Position numbers and translations under genes: made by a program. Shown here piece after piece: positions 36,501 through 48,836 of a stretch of 64,000 bases of DNA. The notes under the pieces are model-generated. The model worked only from the letters and a program-made list of their open reading frames with translations, had not been told where the DNA came from and ran no database searches. Origin of the DNA: Erythrocercus mccallii (Eukaryota; Chordata; Aves; Passeriformes; Dicruridae); NCBI GenBank assembly GCA_013397435.1, contig VZRG01002592.1, positions 29,781-93,780 on the forward strand. Direction: 5' to 3'. How positions within the stretch are numbered: position 1 is the stretch's first letter; each line of letters starts with the position of its first letter.

Positions 36501-36783
36501 ATCATAGAATCATAGGATTGTTTAGGTTGGAAAAGATGTCTGAGGTAAAACAGCACTGCCAAGTTGCCACTAAACCATGTCCACATATAAAAAATTTCCA
36601 GGGATGGCGTCTCCATCCCTTCCCTGAGCAGTCTGTTTCAATACCTCACTACCCTTCAGGGAAGAAAAATATTCTAATAGAAAATCTTAATTTCCCCTGA
36701 CAAAACCTGGAGCTGTTTCCTCTCATTGCCTGGGAGAAGAGATTGACTTTCACCCAGCTATAATCTCCTTTCAGGTTTGATCT
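36501..36783 (-). mobile_element. CR1 LINE fragment, antisense 3' end
   Basis: Starts with the antisense tail 'atcatagaatcataggattg', then 'aggttggaaaagatgtctgagg', 'gcactgccaagttgccactaaaccatgtcc', 'ccagggatggcgtctccatcccttccctgagcag', 'gagctgtttcctctcattgcc', 'ataatctcctttcaggtt'. About 280 bp. The plus-strand open frame ending at 36700 is antisense to the element. Confidence 0.95.
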
Positions 36784-39700
36784 CTGAGATGGACGTGTCA
36801 GAGCAGAAGACTATAGAAGAGCCTAAACCACTGAAGAACTAGCCCAGGTGTGATGTATGTATCACTGTGCAATACCTGACACTTTCCTGTAGGTTTTAAT
36901 TTCTGCTCTTTGTGTCTTCTTAATGCAGACCTTGATGCTTCACCTGGACATCAACTTGGGCTTTACTATTTGAATTAAGTATTGGAAATGCTGTTTCTTC
37001 CTCCATTTGGAGTCTACAGAGTAGACAGGGGATGGAGGGGAGAATCTGGAGTATTTGTGTCATCATCATGGCAAATTAAAAGCTGGGAGAGGACAAAGTA
37101 TTGATGGACCCAAAAAATACATAAAAATAACTACAGCATAAATAGCTGGAATCTTCTGAAAGGCATTAACCTTCTCTCCTTTCCTGAAATATGGCATCTA
37201 GGATAACAGATACAGTTATGACCCCCCACCAGGGCTGGTGTGCAGTTCCTTCTTGTTTTAAATGCATAACAGCTTCTTCGGTGACAACACTGTGCATGGC
37301 AAGCAGAATAAAAAATCAGTCAGTTTATGGATCAATGGTACATTTCCAGTTGCATCCCAGCCTGGGGGAACATGCATGTTTCTGCTAAACTCAAACACCT
37401 TCCCAGAGGGAGCCTACATGCCTCATTCTCTCGTGGAAATCGTAGGTCTCATCAGTGCAGTAATTCAGTATGGCTGAAATATTTCAGATTAGACAGGATA
37501 GCTATAATCTTTTTCTTCTTTCCCAGAGGAGGAAAATCACTTCGTTTGCTGAGCTGAGTCTATGTCTGTTTCTCTACAGGTACTTACGTGAAGAAATTAT
37601 TGAGGTAGAGTTGAGTTTTGCACTTGGATTTGAATGTGGTTTGCCTGAAAGCATGGCCAGGCTAGAAAACAGCACAATTTGAAGGAACTCACTGGTCAGA
37701 CAGAATAGGAATAGAGGGAACTATTATTACATGAGTGATGGATAGAAGGCTGACTTCTTATCCTAATTATTTCTACATAACCCAGATACCTGGGAATTGT
37801 GGAGACCAGAAACCATCTATTGCTTTCAGTTGCTGCAAGGATTTATTTTTTCCTGGGTAGATGAAAATATTAACAGGTTGAATATTCATATTTAAGTTTA
37901 CTGTCTCTCCCATTTAGCTTGGTTTAAATAAGAATAACCAACTGTTAGAGTTAACTTGTTCATATAGGCAGGATTTTCTTGTAAGTATCATCTGAAGAGT
38001 TTTATTCTGTTGGAGCCATGCAGGTCTTGCTCCTGCAAGAAGGCATGACAGCCTACTGTTGTTGACTTCAGAATAAATAAGTTTTCCACATTCTGACATT
38101 GAAACAAAAGTATTGGCCTCTTACCTGCCTGCTTATATCACAGACCAAGGCATTTAAATCCTGTTTGGATGAGCTTCTCTCCCTAGCAGTTTTCAGGTAG
38201 TTAATGTGTTTTATAATTCCAGGTACTTGGTTTTCTTTGTCAGATGTAATCCCTGGGTCATAGCTCTGGGCTGTGCTTCCACTGCAGAGGGCAAATACCT
38301 AATCATAACTCCAGTGGATCAGTCAGGATAAAGTGTGTTGCTCTACCAGGTACTGCATACTGTACTAGCTTCAAAATCTGACCTAAGTACCTTGCGTAAT
38401 TTGTTTTTTAATTACAATATCTGAAGAACATCTCTGTGATCAGCATTAAGCTGAGTGAGTGGTGAGAATCATATCCTGAGCTTGAATGAGATCTAGCATC
38501 TGGTTGAGCAACAAGCTCTGATTGAAGCTTCACCATTGCAGAAATAGTTACGTCAAGTTTATGCTCTTGTAAACTAAACTGCAATCTATCCATTTGACTT
38601 TATTCTTATAAGAGTCAATCTTTTTTACTTTTACAGTTTAGATACATTCTTCCCTTTGGATGACTTTCATTCTGCAGTGAATTATTGCCTTTCAATAGAG
38701 CAGAATTAGCTCAGACTCTCTCCGTCAAAGTTCATTACAATTGTGTTACAAACCTCATCTGCAGGCACATCCAAGCAAATGTAATCATTTGTGCTCCTAG
38801 CGCTCTGAATTTAAAACCACTATAAATAATTATGATTGTGCTAAGTAACTAGAGCAAAAGCTGTTCAGGATAAGTTTTTACAGCTCTGGGTCAAATCTGT
38901 TGTAGGTGTAAATTGAGGAATAGAGCAAGACATATTAACTAAAGACTGTAGCAAATCTTGACAATGATTCTGGCTCCTAAGAGCAGGGACAAAAGCCTCA
39001 TGCCAGCTGTTCTGTCTGGTTTATCATGAACCACCACCTTTGATCAGAGAAGAGGGGCTGAGATGTGATGAGATTTATTAACTGCAGGTGTAACATTCAA
39101 GTGTGTTGGCCTCAGAGGAACTTCACAGTCTGTGGTGACACCACTGGGATTACAGCAGCAATACATGTGATCCGCCACCTTTCAGATCCATCATGTAAAT
39201 ACCAAATTTCATTTCTAGTAATGACACTGCAGGTAGATTGCTAAAATAGGTTGCCCATTTGGGAGGACCTGGAGATGTTTATAGTTTCATGTCTCTTTCT
39301 TGCCCATGTTTTTCATCCTCTTTCCTTGCAACTATGCACTTTCATGCACTTTCTGTTTGCTGCTCTTCCCTGTAGTACAAAGATCTTCCTTGAATTTGTT
39401 CCTTTGAACCTCATTTTCTGCTATTTTAACTTCTACTCTTAGCACTATCTATGTTTCATCAATAAATCTCTCCTACTCATTTATCACTTTTGCTCTCTAC
39501 CAAGAAGCCCTTTTGTAGCATGACATCCCAGCACACTTAATCACACCATGGACTAGGGAGATGCCTTCCTTCAGTGTGGTTGGCCAACAATAGCAATGAG
39601 TAAACCACTCCAATAACAAGGACTTAATGACTCCAGTGATAATAATAATGATGGAAAGATATATTTAGCACATCCAAGAGGTTTAAAGCCAATTCAGAAG

Positions 39701-40637
39701 AACATTGTTAGAGAATTTGTGAAGTTGAAGGTGGCACCTGGATTGTCAGACTCAGGTTCTAACTGCTCTGGAAATTATTTTTTTTTTAGAAAAGTAAACA
39801 ACTAAACCAGCAGATTGCTGCAAAGTGCCAAACATGTTTCCTGTTTTTTCCAGCTATTACTTTCCATTTAGGCCAATAGAGGACACAAAAAGATTAAAGA
39901 TTCAATTGTTCTTGAATTTAACATGCATTATATTCAGTACTTTGAGTTTCCTTCTTTTAAATGATATGACTGTATCAACTCAGTTACAGAGGAGTTTGGT
40001 TTGTACACCTCCCAAAACTCGCTCTACATCATTTTTCAAGAAAAAGCCAGAAAAGAGTTGGCCCTTATATTTACGCACTTAGACAGAAGAAATGTTTATA
40101 GATCTGCTTGCATGTGTGTATGAGTGTAACCTATCTTTAGAGCCTTGGACTGAAAAGGCTTCACTTTGGTTTGGTCTGTAACATCTTTTGCACATACATG
40201 AAAACTATTTAGATATTTTCAGTGAAAAAAGCTAGTATTTATTAAAGACATTTCATTCATTATCTGGCATATTTGTAAATTAATAATGTGCCATATACAG
40301 TGCTGTATTCTATCAAACTGAAATAATAGAAACCATGTGAATTCTTATCCACTTATTCATTTATTAAAAAAAAAAAGCCTTAAAAAATACTTGTTTACAC
40401 AACCTGGAATTCACAATGAGAAGAAACATCTGGATATTTTTTGATAAAAGGAACTTTGCGTATGTGAAAAAAATATATTTCTGTAATATATGCGATCATT
40501 TTAATAGGACAATGTTTATCTAAAACAGCAAATACAAGTTAGGATCGACATCAAAGGCCTTCCACTCCTCTTTCGACGCACTTTTGTCTCCTTTGTTTAT
40601 CAGAGACTGAATTGTGCTGAAACTGTATGCAATAATC
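36784..40637. other. Unique DNA, no gene recognised
   Basis: Includes a mixed-composition patch at 37190-37690 with four overlapping plus-strand frames of 65-76 codons, none with recognisable features. No repeat family seen. Confidence 0.45.
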
Positions 40638-40639
40638 AG

Positions 40640-40656
40640 AGACATCTAGTGGCTGC
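40640..40656 (-). promoter_or_regulatory. Weak CTCF-like motif
   Basis: On the minus strand the site reads CAGCCACTAGATGTC, which matches the CCASYAGRKGGC core of the insulator protein CTCF except for one G. Motif only; low confidence. Confidence 0.2.
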
Positions 40657-40659
40657 CTG

Positions 40660-41490
40660 ATAGACTGCAAACACACATGATCACATCCCTCTCTTCACAA
40701 GCCTCCAGACACACAAACAACCATAGCTGTCTTCGTGTTTTAAGGATCCTTTCTCCCAATCCTTTCAAATGGGACAGTAGGGATTAATATTATTTCCCCA
40801 CTAATGGAAATACAGGTGATGCTTCAGAGATACATTCCTATTGTTCTCTCCAGCAAAAATGTCTAGGGATCCTCTTTCACCTCCGTGGTCTGTGCTTTGC
40901 TTAATGTATTCTTGTCTAATCATTTCCAGTGCACTTCTGCAAACAAACAATTAAAATGAAAAGGCTACACATAAGCAATGGATGCTTATTTTGATCCAGA
41001 AAATTAAAACGGTGGAGGTATACACAGTGTAGAAATTACAGGGCTAATGTTACTTCCAGAATGATAAAAATATCTCTGGTTTCCAATTTTGTCTTACTTT
41101 GAAACTTCCCTGATATGCTACTGCTCATAAGAAGAGTAAATTGAGAATTTTCCTTGTTTTTCTTCCCCTCACTGCCGCTCTGCCCTCTATCCCCAAAAAC
41201 TGGCCAACATTGTGTTCTGAGGCTTTTTACTGTTGTTGTTGTTTATTTGTCTATATTTGTTTCTTTGGGGACTATACTAAGGAAATTTTCTTCTTAAAAA
41301 CTGTAGTCTTCCCTACACTGACAGGCTAAATGCTGATATAAACCTTTAAACTATATATAAATGACTCTAAATATCATATTTGTCAATTCTAATGTCCACA
41401 TCCCTCACAGAAAATCAATTTGTGACTGTTTCTTTTTAGTTTAACAGGTGTTTATGTTAAAAAATAACAAATTACTTTAATCAGATTGTT
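40660..41490. other. Unique DNA, no gene recognised
   Basis: No recognised repeat or exon. Confidence 0.5.
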
Positions 41491-41499
41491 GTTTGGAAA

Positions 41500-41531
41500 A
41501 AACAAACAAACAAACAAACAAACAAACAAAA
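41500..41531. repeat. (CAAA)n microsatellite
   Basis: Eight near-perfect CAAA units inside an A-rich run. Confidence 0.95.
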
Positions 41532-41676
41532 ACACATAGAGGTATTGTTTAGAAATTATCTTACAGAGAATTTTCTTCTTTCTTCTTAAATAATTATTTT
41601 TGCAATGGGCTTGTAACAGGGAAACAAATGGTGATCCCTTTCTCCATGAGCAGCAATCTATATAGGAAAATATAGA

Positions 41677-41703
41677 GAATATATAGAATATATAGAATAT
41701 ATA
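41677..41703. repeat. Short 9-bp tandem repeat (GAATATATA)3
   Basis: Three consecutive copies of GAATATATA, flanked by related TATAGA sequence. Confidence 0.8.
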
Positions 41704-42130
41704 GAAATCTATAGATGAAAATAACAGACAAAGCTCCAGAGAAAGTGGTGTCTGGAGAGAAGAGAAACTTATTGTTTGAAGCAGCTGGCATAGTCACACC
41801 ATAAGTTTTCATCTAGTTAAATCCCTGCATTCCCTTAAAGCAAACAAACTCCAAAATCACTCGCAACAAATACAGTCCAGCCCAAACCAAGTCAAGACAG
41901 CAAGCAAATACACAATAGAAAACACTAGACAATTAGACTTTTAAGTCAGTTTAAACACAGGCACAGCAGTTCAGCAAACACTTCCTCTCCCTTATAGAAA
42001 ACAAACACGGACGGCAACCACACTGCTTGGGCTGGCAGTCCTGGACCTCAGTTCCTCAGGGGAAGGAGGCCCTCCCATGACATATTGTTCTCTCTCTGTC
42101 TGGTTTCCTGACCCAAAAAGAAAATATTGA
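41704..42130. other. Unidentified block, possibly old retroviral or repeat sequence
   Basis: More complex than its surroundings, with a few CpGs near 41860 and 42010-42015. The minus strand is G-rich near 42060-42080 ('atgggagggcctccttcccc') and then T/G-rich. Its texture recalls LTR or leader sequence, but I could not find paired ends or a target duplication, so no element is called. Confidence 0.25.
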
Positions 42131-42235
42131 TATAATTTTGGTAATTAGAGTTGTCTATATGCTTTTCTTATTATCATTGTGTTATGCAATTATATTTTAT
42201 TGGGCAGTTAGGGGCAGGAAACAGTTTGGCAGAAT

Positions 42236-43065
42236 AGGATGTGAGGTGGGCATGATCAACCAGTTGAACATCAGACAGCAATGTGCTCTTGCACCAAAGA
42301 AGGTCAGTAGTGTCCTGGGCTACATTAGACAGACAGAGCCAGTGAGTTGAGGAAGGAGATCCTTGTCTGCTCAACGCTGGTAAGACATCTCTAGAGAGAT
42401 CTGCTCTCCAGGACATGAGAGACATGGATACATCAGAGTCCAGCAAAGTGCTATCCAGATGGTCAAGGATCTGGAGAACAACCTGAACACAGAGAGGTTG
42501 ATGGAGATAATGTCTGTTCACCCTGCAGAGAAGACAGTTGAGGAGTCTGGGGTTTTATTATGTCTTTGATAAATTCAGAGATACTTAAAAAGTATAAAAT
42601 TAGATTTTTCCCAGAGATGCCCAATGGAATAATGAGAGAGAACACAGAGAAAATAAATATTGTTCTCTCAGTTTCTGCATCAGAGTAGAGTATACATCTT
42701 TAATTTCAGACCTAGCTCAAGAGAGACATCCTTGCTCTCTATAATTATCTAAAAGGATGAAGTAGATAGGTGGGAGTCAATCTCTTTTCCTACATAACAA
42801 GCAATAGGACAAGAAGAAATCTTCTGAAGTTTCACCAAGGAAGATTTAGATTGGATATTAGGAAATACTACTTGTCTGGAAGAGTACTCAGGCATTGGAA
42901 CAGGCCGACCAAGGAAATAGTGGAATCATAAACCTCTGGAAATGTTCAAAAATATGTGGATGTGAGTCCAGAGTTGGTGGTAAACTTGTCGCTGCTGGGT
43001 AAATGATTGAACTCAATGGTCTTAGATATCTCTTCCAACCTTAATACATCCATGATTCTGATGAA
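42236..43065 (+). mobile_element. CR1 LINE, old copy in two sense parts
   Basis: The first part (42236 to about 42560) follows CR1 sense: 'cagcaatgtgctcttgcacc', 'gtcctgggctacattagacag', 'gagtccagcaaagtgctatcc', 'gagaggttgatggag'. A region of about 140 bp follows that I cannot align (42560-42715). The second part (about 42716-43065) is a CR1 3' end of a different-looking subfamily: 'tgctctctataattatctaaaagg', 'caagcaataggacaagaagaaat', 'tttagattggatattaggaaatac', 'aggcattggaacaggccga', tail 'catccatgattctgatg'. It may be one element with an insertion or two adjacent copies. Heavily decayed; no functional frame. Confidence 0.85.
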
Positions 43066-43343
43066 AAAAATGTCACGAACAATGATAACAACAAGAGCTC
43101 TTGTAATACATGTAACAGCCTTCACTTTTTAACATCATGCCATGCACAGCAGCATCGCTTTTTTACAATGGAAGATGCAAAAACAATTGTATTAGCTATC
43201 TGAAATATTCCAACAGTCCTATAAGACACATGCAGGACAGGGCTCCAATTTACATAATGCATTTACAGTGCCAAACTTCTACTGAAGTTGCTAAAACCCC
43301 TTTTTCCAAAATGAGCACTGCAGGATTAGATAATAAAGCTGAG

Positions 43344-43465
43344 GAATCATAGAATTATAGGATGGTTTACAGGGGACCTTAAAGATAATCCCATTCCAAC
43401 CCCCTTCCATGGGCTGGGTCACCTTCCACTCGATCAGGTTGGTCCAAGCCCCATCCCAGAATCCA
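43344..43465 (-). mobile_element. CR1 LINE fragment, antisense 3' end
   Basis: Begins with the antisense tail 'aatcatagaattataggatgg', then 'ccattccaacccccttccatgggc', 'gatcaggttggtccaagccccatcc'. About 120 bp. Its 3' end faces the 3' end of the sense copy ending at 43065, so the two converge with about 280 bp between them. Confidence 0.93.
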
Positions 43466-45768
43466 AGCGGCTGTTTTCTGAATTTTTTTACAAGCATCTA
43501 AACATCTGTGCTGTAACAGAACTAAGTTAAGGGAATATCACAGCTTTTATACTGGAGTTAGACCGTACTTGTCTCGTCTAAAGCTGTTTGGAGGAATAAT
43601 GTTTCTGATCTGAGTAAACATATGACAGGACTTTGCATTTACAGGATTACTTCTACAGATATTTCTTCATTACATTTTGGAAATTATACTCAAGCCAGAA
43701 GAGTCAAGTCATTTCTAAAACAGAAGAAAAAAAAACAACTGTCTAAGCTATTGCATTCCTGTAAAGACCTTATAAACCTGAGCTCAGAACTGTGCCTTCA
43801 GTTTCCTGCCATCCCTCCCTGCTTTTCAATAACTTCCAGCAGACAATTGTGTGAATAAACCATTGATGAATTTATGTCTCAATCCAACTGGACAAGGTGC
43901 TTCACTTTAGCATCTGGAATTGAAGCAGACTCTACCTGAATGCTTTTCTCTTTCATTCAACATTGTAAAAGCCTGCTTTCTGCAGGCAAAAATTCACAAG
44001 CTAAATTTTGTGCATGAGGTGAAATACCTGTCTGAACAAGTTTACTTTATGTGTCTTGGGTGGTAACAGACAGCAAATAGACAGGGTCATATTGCAATGT
44101 AGATAGTTCTGTTTCCTGAGAGTGTAAACAAATACCAACAATGAATTTACAAGTCATTCCTTGTTCTTTTATTTTGATCAATAAATGAATTCATTCAACA
44201 AAAAATACGTAAGAAACATTTGAAATATGTATTCTGGTATGCTTTATGCAAGAGCAAGCCTTTGATATTTGCCAGCTATATATGGAAAAACTGGTAGAAA
44301 ATGTGAGTTGCAGTTACGATGGAAATTAATTCTTTAAACAAATTCAGATGATTTGTGTGTACTTATTATTTTTTGATATTAGCCTGATAACACTGGCCTT
44401 TCACCTGCCATTTAAATCATGTAGTGTGGAAGGTGTTGGGAAAAAAAAAAAAAAAGTAACTTACCTCAAAGAATAGACTATTGGACCTCTAGGGCACCTC
44501 AGCTGTTCTGTACAATGAAATAAAAGTATAAGGCACCTCAAAGAATGTTTTCACAAAGAAAAGTCAAGGGATGAGAAAGGAAAAAAAAACCCCATGCTGA
44601 ATACTGAGGTTTGTCAGAAAATCTTGGCCATATGTCAAACTCGAGCTCCTGATCAAGACTGCAGATAGCTGCTTCAATCACCTGGTATCTGGTAGCCAGG
44701 ACTCCACATCAGGGCCAGTCTCATACAACTCTTCTTTGAATTAAATGCAGATGGCTCACTTTTTTTAAGGGAGGCGAGAGGTGTTCTACCACACACCTCT
44801 CTTCTGATTTCTCACTGGCTATGACATTCTCCATAAGCCTAAAATCTCCATTCCTGTACCCTGACAGAGTGCAATTTCCCTGCTCCTCAGGTTGTACTTG
44901 GGTGGACTGAGAGGATCCCCAAGTGGGAGATTCCATACTCCCTATGTCCTCCCCAAGTGCCTGTGGGGGGTACTGGATTCTATCAAGGGGGAGGGCTCCA
45001 GTGGCTTGGGCTGCATGTGTATTTTGCAGTTTGAACAAGAAAATGAGAGAATTCTGGGGTAGATACCACAGCCAGAAACCACTGCAAGGTGAGCACCCCA
45101 GGGGAGAGGCAGCACTACAGCCATGTCCTGTGCAGGAGACAGGGATGCAGGAGGTGAGTAATTTATTTCAAACATTGCTTCAGGAAGATGAAAAGTCTGT
45201 TTGCCTAATGTTTTGGATGTGTCTTTTTGTAGCAGAGGAGAGCACACTGTGGGTGAACCCTCTGGTCTGAGAGGAAGTCTCAGTGATTTTATGCAATTGA
45301 AGACCATCTTTCACCACTGCATTACAGCACCAGAACTTCCCCATTCCATCTGTACAAGTTTGTTTTTAAGAAGCTTCTTGGCTTTAATGTGTGACCAGAA
45401 ACTGCAGGCCCAGAGGCTGAGGGTAATATGAGAATTTCCAACTATTTCATGGATGTCAGAGACATCCTGTTTCTTCATCCTGTTCTAGGGACCAATCCAG
45501 CAGGCAAGCCAATAACAGAAATTTCATTAATTTCAGTTGGGAGTATTTAAGCTCCACACGTTGCCAGGACATTAATTGGAGCCATCAACAAATGAAGTAA
45601 ATGGGGTTCTTTTATTGTTATATTGAAAGGCTATTTGCACAGAAAATTTCTATTTGACTAAAAGTGTTCATTTTTTATATGACTTATCTGGTTTTACTTT
45701 CTGGGAAGGGAGACACAAATAAAAAATTATACTTTTTAAAAATAATAACTGGGGGGTTTTTTGTAGAT
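43466..45768. other. Unique DNA, no gene recognised
   Basis: Mostly AT-rich. The part at 44720-45310 is richer in G+C, with overlapping frames of 105-121 codons on both strands and strong donor-like sites. No frame resembles a known protein and no exon is called. Confidence 0.45.
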
Positions 45769-45829
45769 TGTTGTTGTTGTTGTTGTTTGATTTGTTTTGT
45801 TTTGGTTTGGTTTGTTTGTTTGGTTTTTT
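45769..45829. repeat. G/T-rich simple tract with (GTT)n
   Basis: Six or so GTT units followed by GTTTT and GGTTT units. Confidence 0.88.
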
Positions 45830-46096
45830 AATTAATGAAATTTAAACCCCAAAATAATACACAAAAAAATTAACTTACTTGTTTTCTTGTTCCAATTTTT
45901 TTTTCTTTTGAAAATTGTGTATTATTTGTATTTTAGGTATAAATTAAAGTAAAATGAAATTTTATTGTATGAAACATTTTTACAAAAATCCAAAGACTCA
46001 AAGGAAAGTGTTTCATGTAGCTTGGTTCAGAAAGGTATGCTTATGTCAGGAATTTAGAGGAAAACTAAGGCAGGAAAGCAGGCAAGAATGCAGGGA

Positions 46097-46123
46097 GGGG
46101 AAGAGAGGAGAGGAGAGGAGAGG
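46097..46123. repeat. Purine microsatellite, left of gap (GGAGA units)
   Basis: Four to five GAGAG/GGAGA-type pentamers run into the gap. The frames that continue through the unknown bases are artefacts. Confidence 0.85.
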
Positions 46124-46475
46124 NNNNNNNNNNNNNNNNNNNNNNNNNNNNNNNNNNNNNNNNNNNNNNNNNNNNNNNNNNNNNNNNNNNNNNNNNNNNN
46201 NNNNNNNNNNNNNNNNNNNNNNNNNNNNNNNNNNNNNNNNNNNNNNNNNNNNNNNNNNNNNNNNNNNNNNNNNNNNNNNNNNNNNNNNNNNNNNNNNNNN
46301 NNNNNNNNNNNNNNNNNNNNNNNNNNNNNNNNNNNNNNNNNNNNNNNNNNNNNNNNNNNNNNNNNNNNNNNNNNNNNNNNNNNNNNNNNNNNNNNNNNNN
46401 NNNNNNNNNNNNNNNNNNNNNNNNNNNNNNNNNNNNNNNNNNNNNNNNNNNNNNNNNNNNNNNNNNNNNNNNNNN
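46124..46475. other. Assembly gap (352 unknown bases)
   Basis: A run of 352 N with purine microsatellite on both sides. The true length and content are not visible. Confidence 1.
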
Positions 46476-46552
46476 AGGAAGGAAGGAAGGAAGGAAGGAA
46501 GGAAGGAAGGAAGGAAGGAAGGAAGGAAGGAAGGAAGGAAGGAAGGAAGGAA
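46476..46552. repeat. (GGAA)n microsatellite, right of gap
   Basis: About 19 perfect AGGA units directly after the gap. The repeat unit differs from the pentamer on the left side, so the missing part must hold at least one change of unit. Confidence 0.97.
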
Positions 46553-48679
46553 GAAAAGACAATTGGTCCATGTAGACTGCAGTCTCATTTGGCTCTCATA
46601 GCAATTCATTCCCAGTATGAAAATATAGTGCGAATGAATAAGTTCTAGGAGAAATTATCATAGTCTGATAAAAATGAATCAAAATGATTTTTGTGATTAA
46701 AAAACTTTTGTTGTATTTCATGGGCTACATTCCTGAAAAGAATGGAATAGTGGCACTAATGGGAAAACACTCATGTATGCCTCTGCAGTCAGAGGTATCT
46801 TTTAGAACATAAATTAACCGTGAAGTATGGTATGTAATTCAAATTTGGTATTTGGAAAATGGAATTATATGGCCAAAGAAGTACACAAATTTGAACCTTG
46901 GAGAGTACAAACAGTTCAGACAATAATGTCATAGAGAGCTCTAAGATATGTTTACATCAATATATACCTAGTTCAAGTTGCCTTCCACTGGAGAAGACTA
47001 GTTAACTCTTCATGCCAAACTCATGGATTTTCTTTTACCCCTCTTTCTGGTTTTGGATATTAAAATGTATTCAGAGGAGCAAAGCTTAGAAAACAGAAGA
47101 ATGTGTTATGTTACAATGCATTGTGTGCTGATGTTTTTTATTTCTTACAAAAGAAGAAGGGTGGAGTGAATATAGGAAAAAGAATTCATTGGCCTCTTGT
47201 TTCATTGTTCTCTTTCCTTTCTCTTCTTCTGCTTTAAGTGTCAGCCCAAACCATTGACAGCGTTTTGCTTCCAGGGGCCAGAAGGGTTAAATTCCTTCCA
47301 CTTTACCCGGTCTGTCTTGAAGCTGGAGTTACAGTTATCAAGGATCTAACATGGGGAGGGAAGGATTTCTTTAGACAGCCTGAGGGCTCCAACAGCAGCC
47401 TTCGCTTTCAATCAATGTCGAGAGGCACGAGTGGAAATTCATTCAGTGAACAGTCGGAGGTCTTCGCCTGTCCATACAGCCGCCTGGCACACAATCCCAA
47501 GCACAAACTGGTGGCATCTCAGCTGGAGATCTGACATTTTGCCGAACCACTGTTTGCTTGAGAACTGATAATTAAACACTCCTTCTCCTTTAAAAAAAAA
47601 GAAATAAAAAGGTAGATTAAAAAAAATAGAAAAAAAGTCAACTCTTGTGGTAACCTTGAAGGCTTCCTTTTGTCAAAGTCTCAATATATGCCAAAATATA
47701 TTTTATTCAGGATTGGTCCTGGTGGTACAATTGCCTTTTCTGTTACCTAAGTGTATTATTCTGACTATTTTCATTTGACTTGCCTTTAGGATGCTGTGCT
47801 GCTCTGGCAGAGAGATCTGTGCACTGGCAGAGTTCATGAACTCACACTTGCAAGCTGATCTTTGCCCTGTGTATTTCTAAATATTTTGGTGTGTATGTAA
47901 CATGACAGAATGTGACTTTGCACTGAAAGCCAGATAGACACAAAGAGGAAGAAACATCTCACATCCCCTCCTTCCCCCATGTCTCCCCCCTCCTCCAATC
48001 CTGTCAAGTTTTATTATTCTCAGAAGGCAACCAGGTGAGTCATAATATTTAACCAATACTGGGGGAAGGGAGAGGTTTTAATTAATTTCATTACACATTA
48101 ACAAAGTCCAGCTCATGGAACAGTGAAAGTCTATACAGTCTTTTGCAGACAGATGGGTGCTTACCCTCTCTGTCCTCTGAATTTTTCTGGATGAGGTGGA
48201 GTTGTATTATCACAATTTATTAGCTGTTCTGCATTGTTGCTAATGCCACTGTAAGACAAACTGAGCAATCCATAGTTTAAATCTAGCTTGGTCAACTCGT
48301 ACTGAAAGGCACTGGTCTGCGTATTTTTTTCAATTCTACCCAGGGAGAAAAAAACCTGAAAATTTTAAGCATATCTGGAGCTGTCTCTTAAAGCCTCAGA
48401 AAAACAACCCTTGTGCTCTGTATGATCAGATGTCACCTGGTTCCAATCAGCTATGATCAGAGGTGGCTTCAAGCCTCCTTCAGATGCAGAAAGTATCAAG
48501 CCTAGGTACTAAAAGGGCAGAGGAAACGGATATATTCCATAATTTCACATCAGGAAAGGAATATGGTTGAGAAGTGGAATAAAGAAGGGATTCTGTCCTC
48601 CAATAACACTTCTCATGTGCATCATCTTTGACATCACTACCTAAAGGTGGTCTTGGTCCACTGATTCCAGTCTTGTTTC
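46553..48679. other. Unique DNA with a complex block, no gene called
   Basis: AT-rich except for 47220-47580, which has high complexity, several CpGs and a 98-codon plus-strand frame (47238-47534) without known motifs, followed by an A-rich stretch with AATAAA at 47603. It could be a conserved noncoding element, an exon or an old retrocopy; the sequence alone does not decide. Confidence 0.4.
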
Positions 48680-48836
48680 TAGATTTTTTTCTTTCTCTTT
48701 CTTTCTCTTTCTTTCTCTTTCATTCTCTCCTTCTTTCCCTCTTTCTCTCTTTTTCTTTCATTCTCGCTCATTCTCTCTTTCTCTCTCTGTCTTCTTTTTT
48801 TTTCTTGTATATTTTTGTTTTTTCCTCTTCTTTCTT
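48680..48836. repeat. Polypyrimidine (CTTTCTTT-like) tract
   Basis: Imperfect (CTTTCT)n and CTCTTT units with scattered interruptions. The Ser/Phe/Leu-rich plus-strand frame and Lys/Arg/Glu-rich minus-strand frame are compositional. Confidence 0.9.

Noticed and set aside
45954..46648. Long open frames of 168-215 codons on both strands
   Set aside because: They run through 352 unknown bases and a (GGAA)n array; the length is an artefact.
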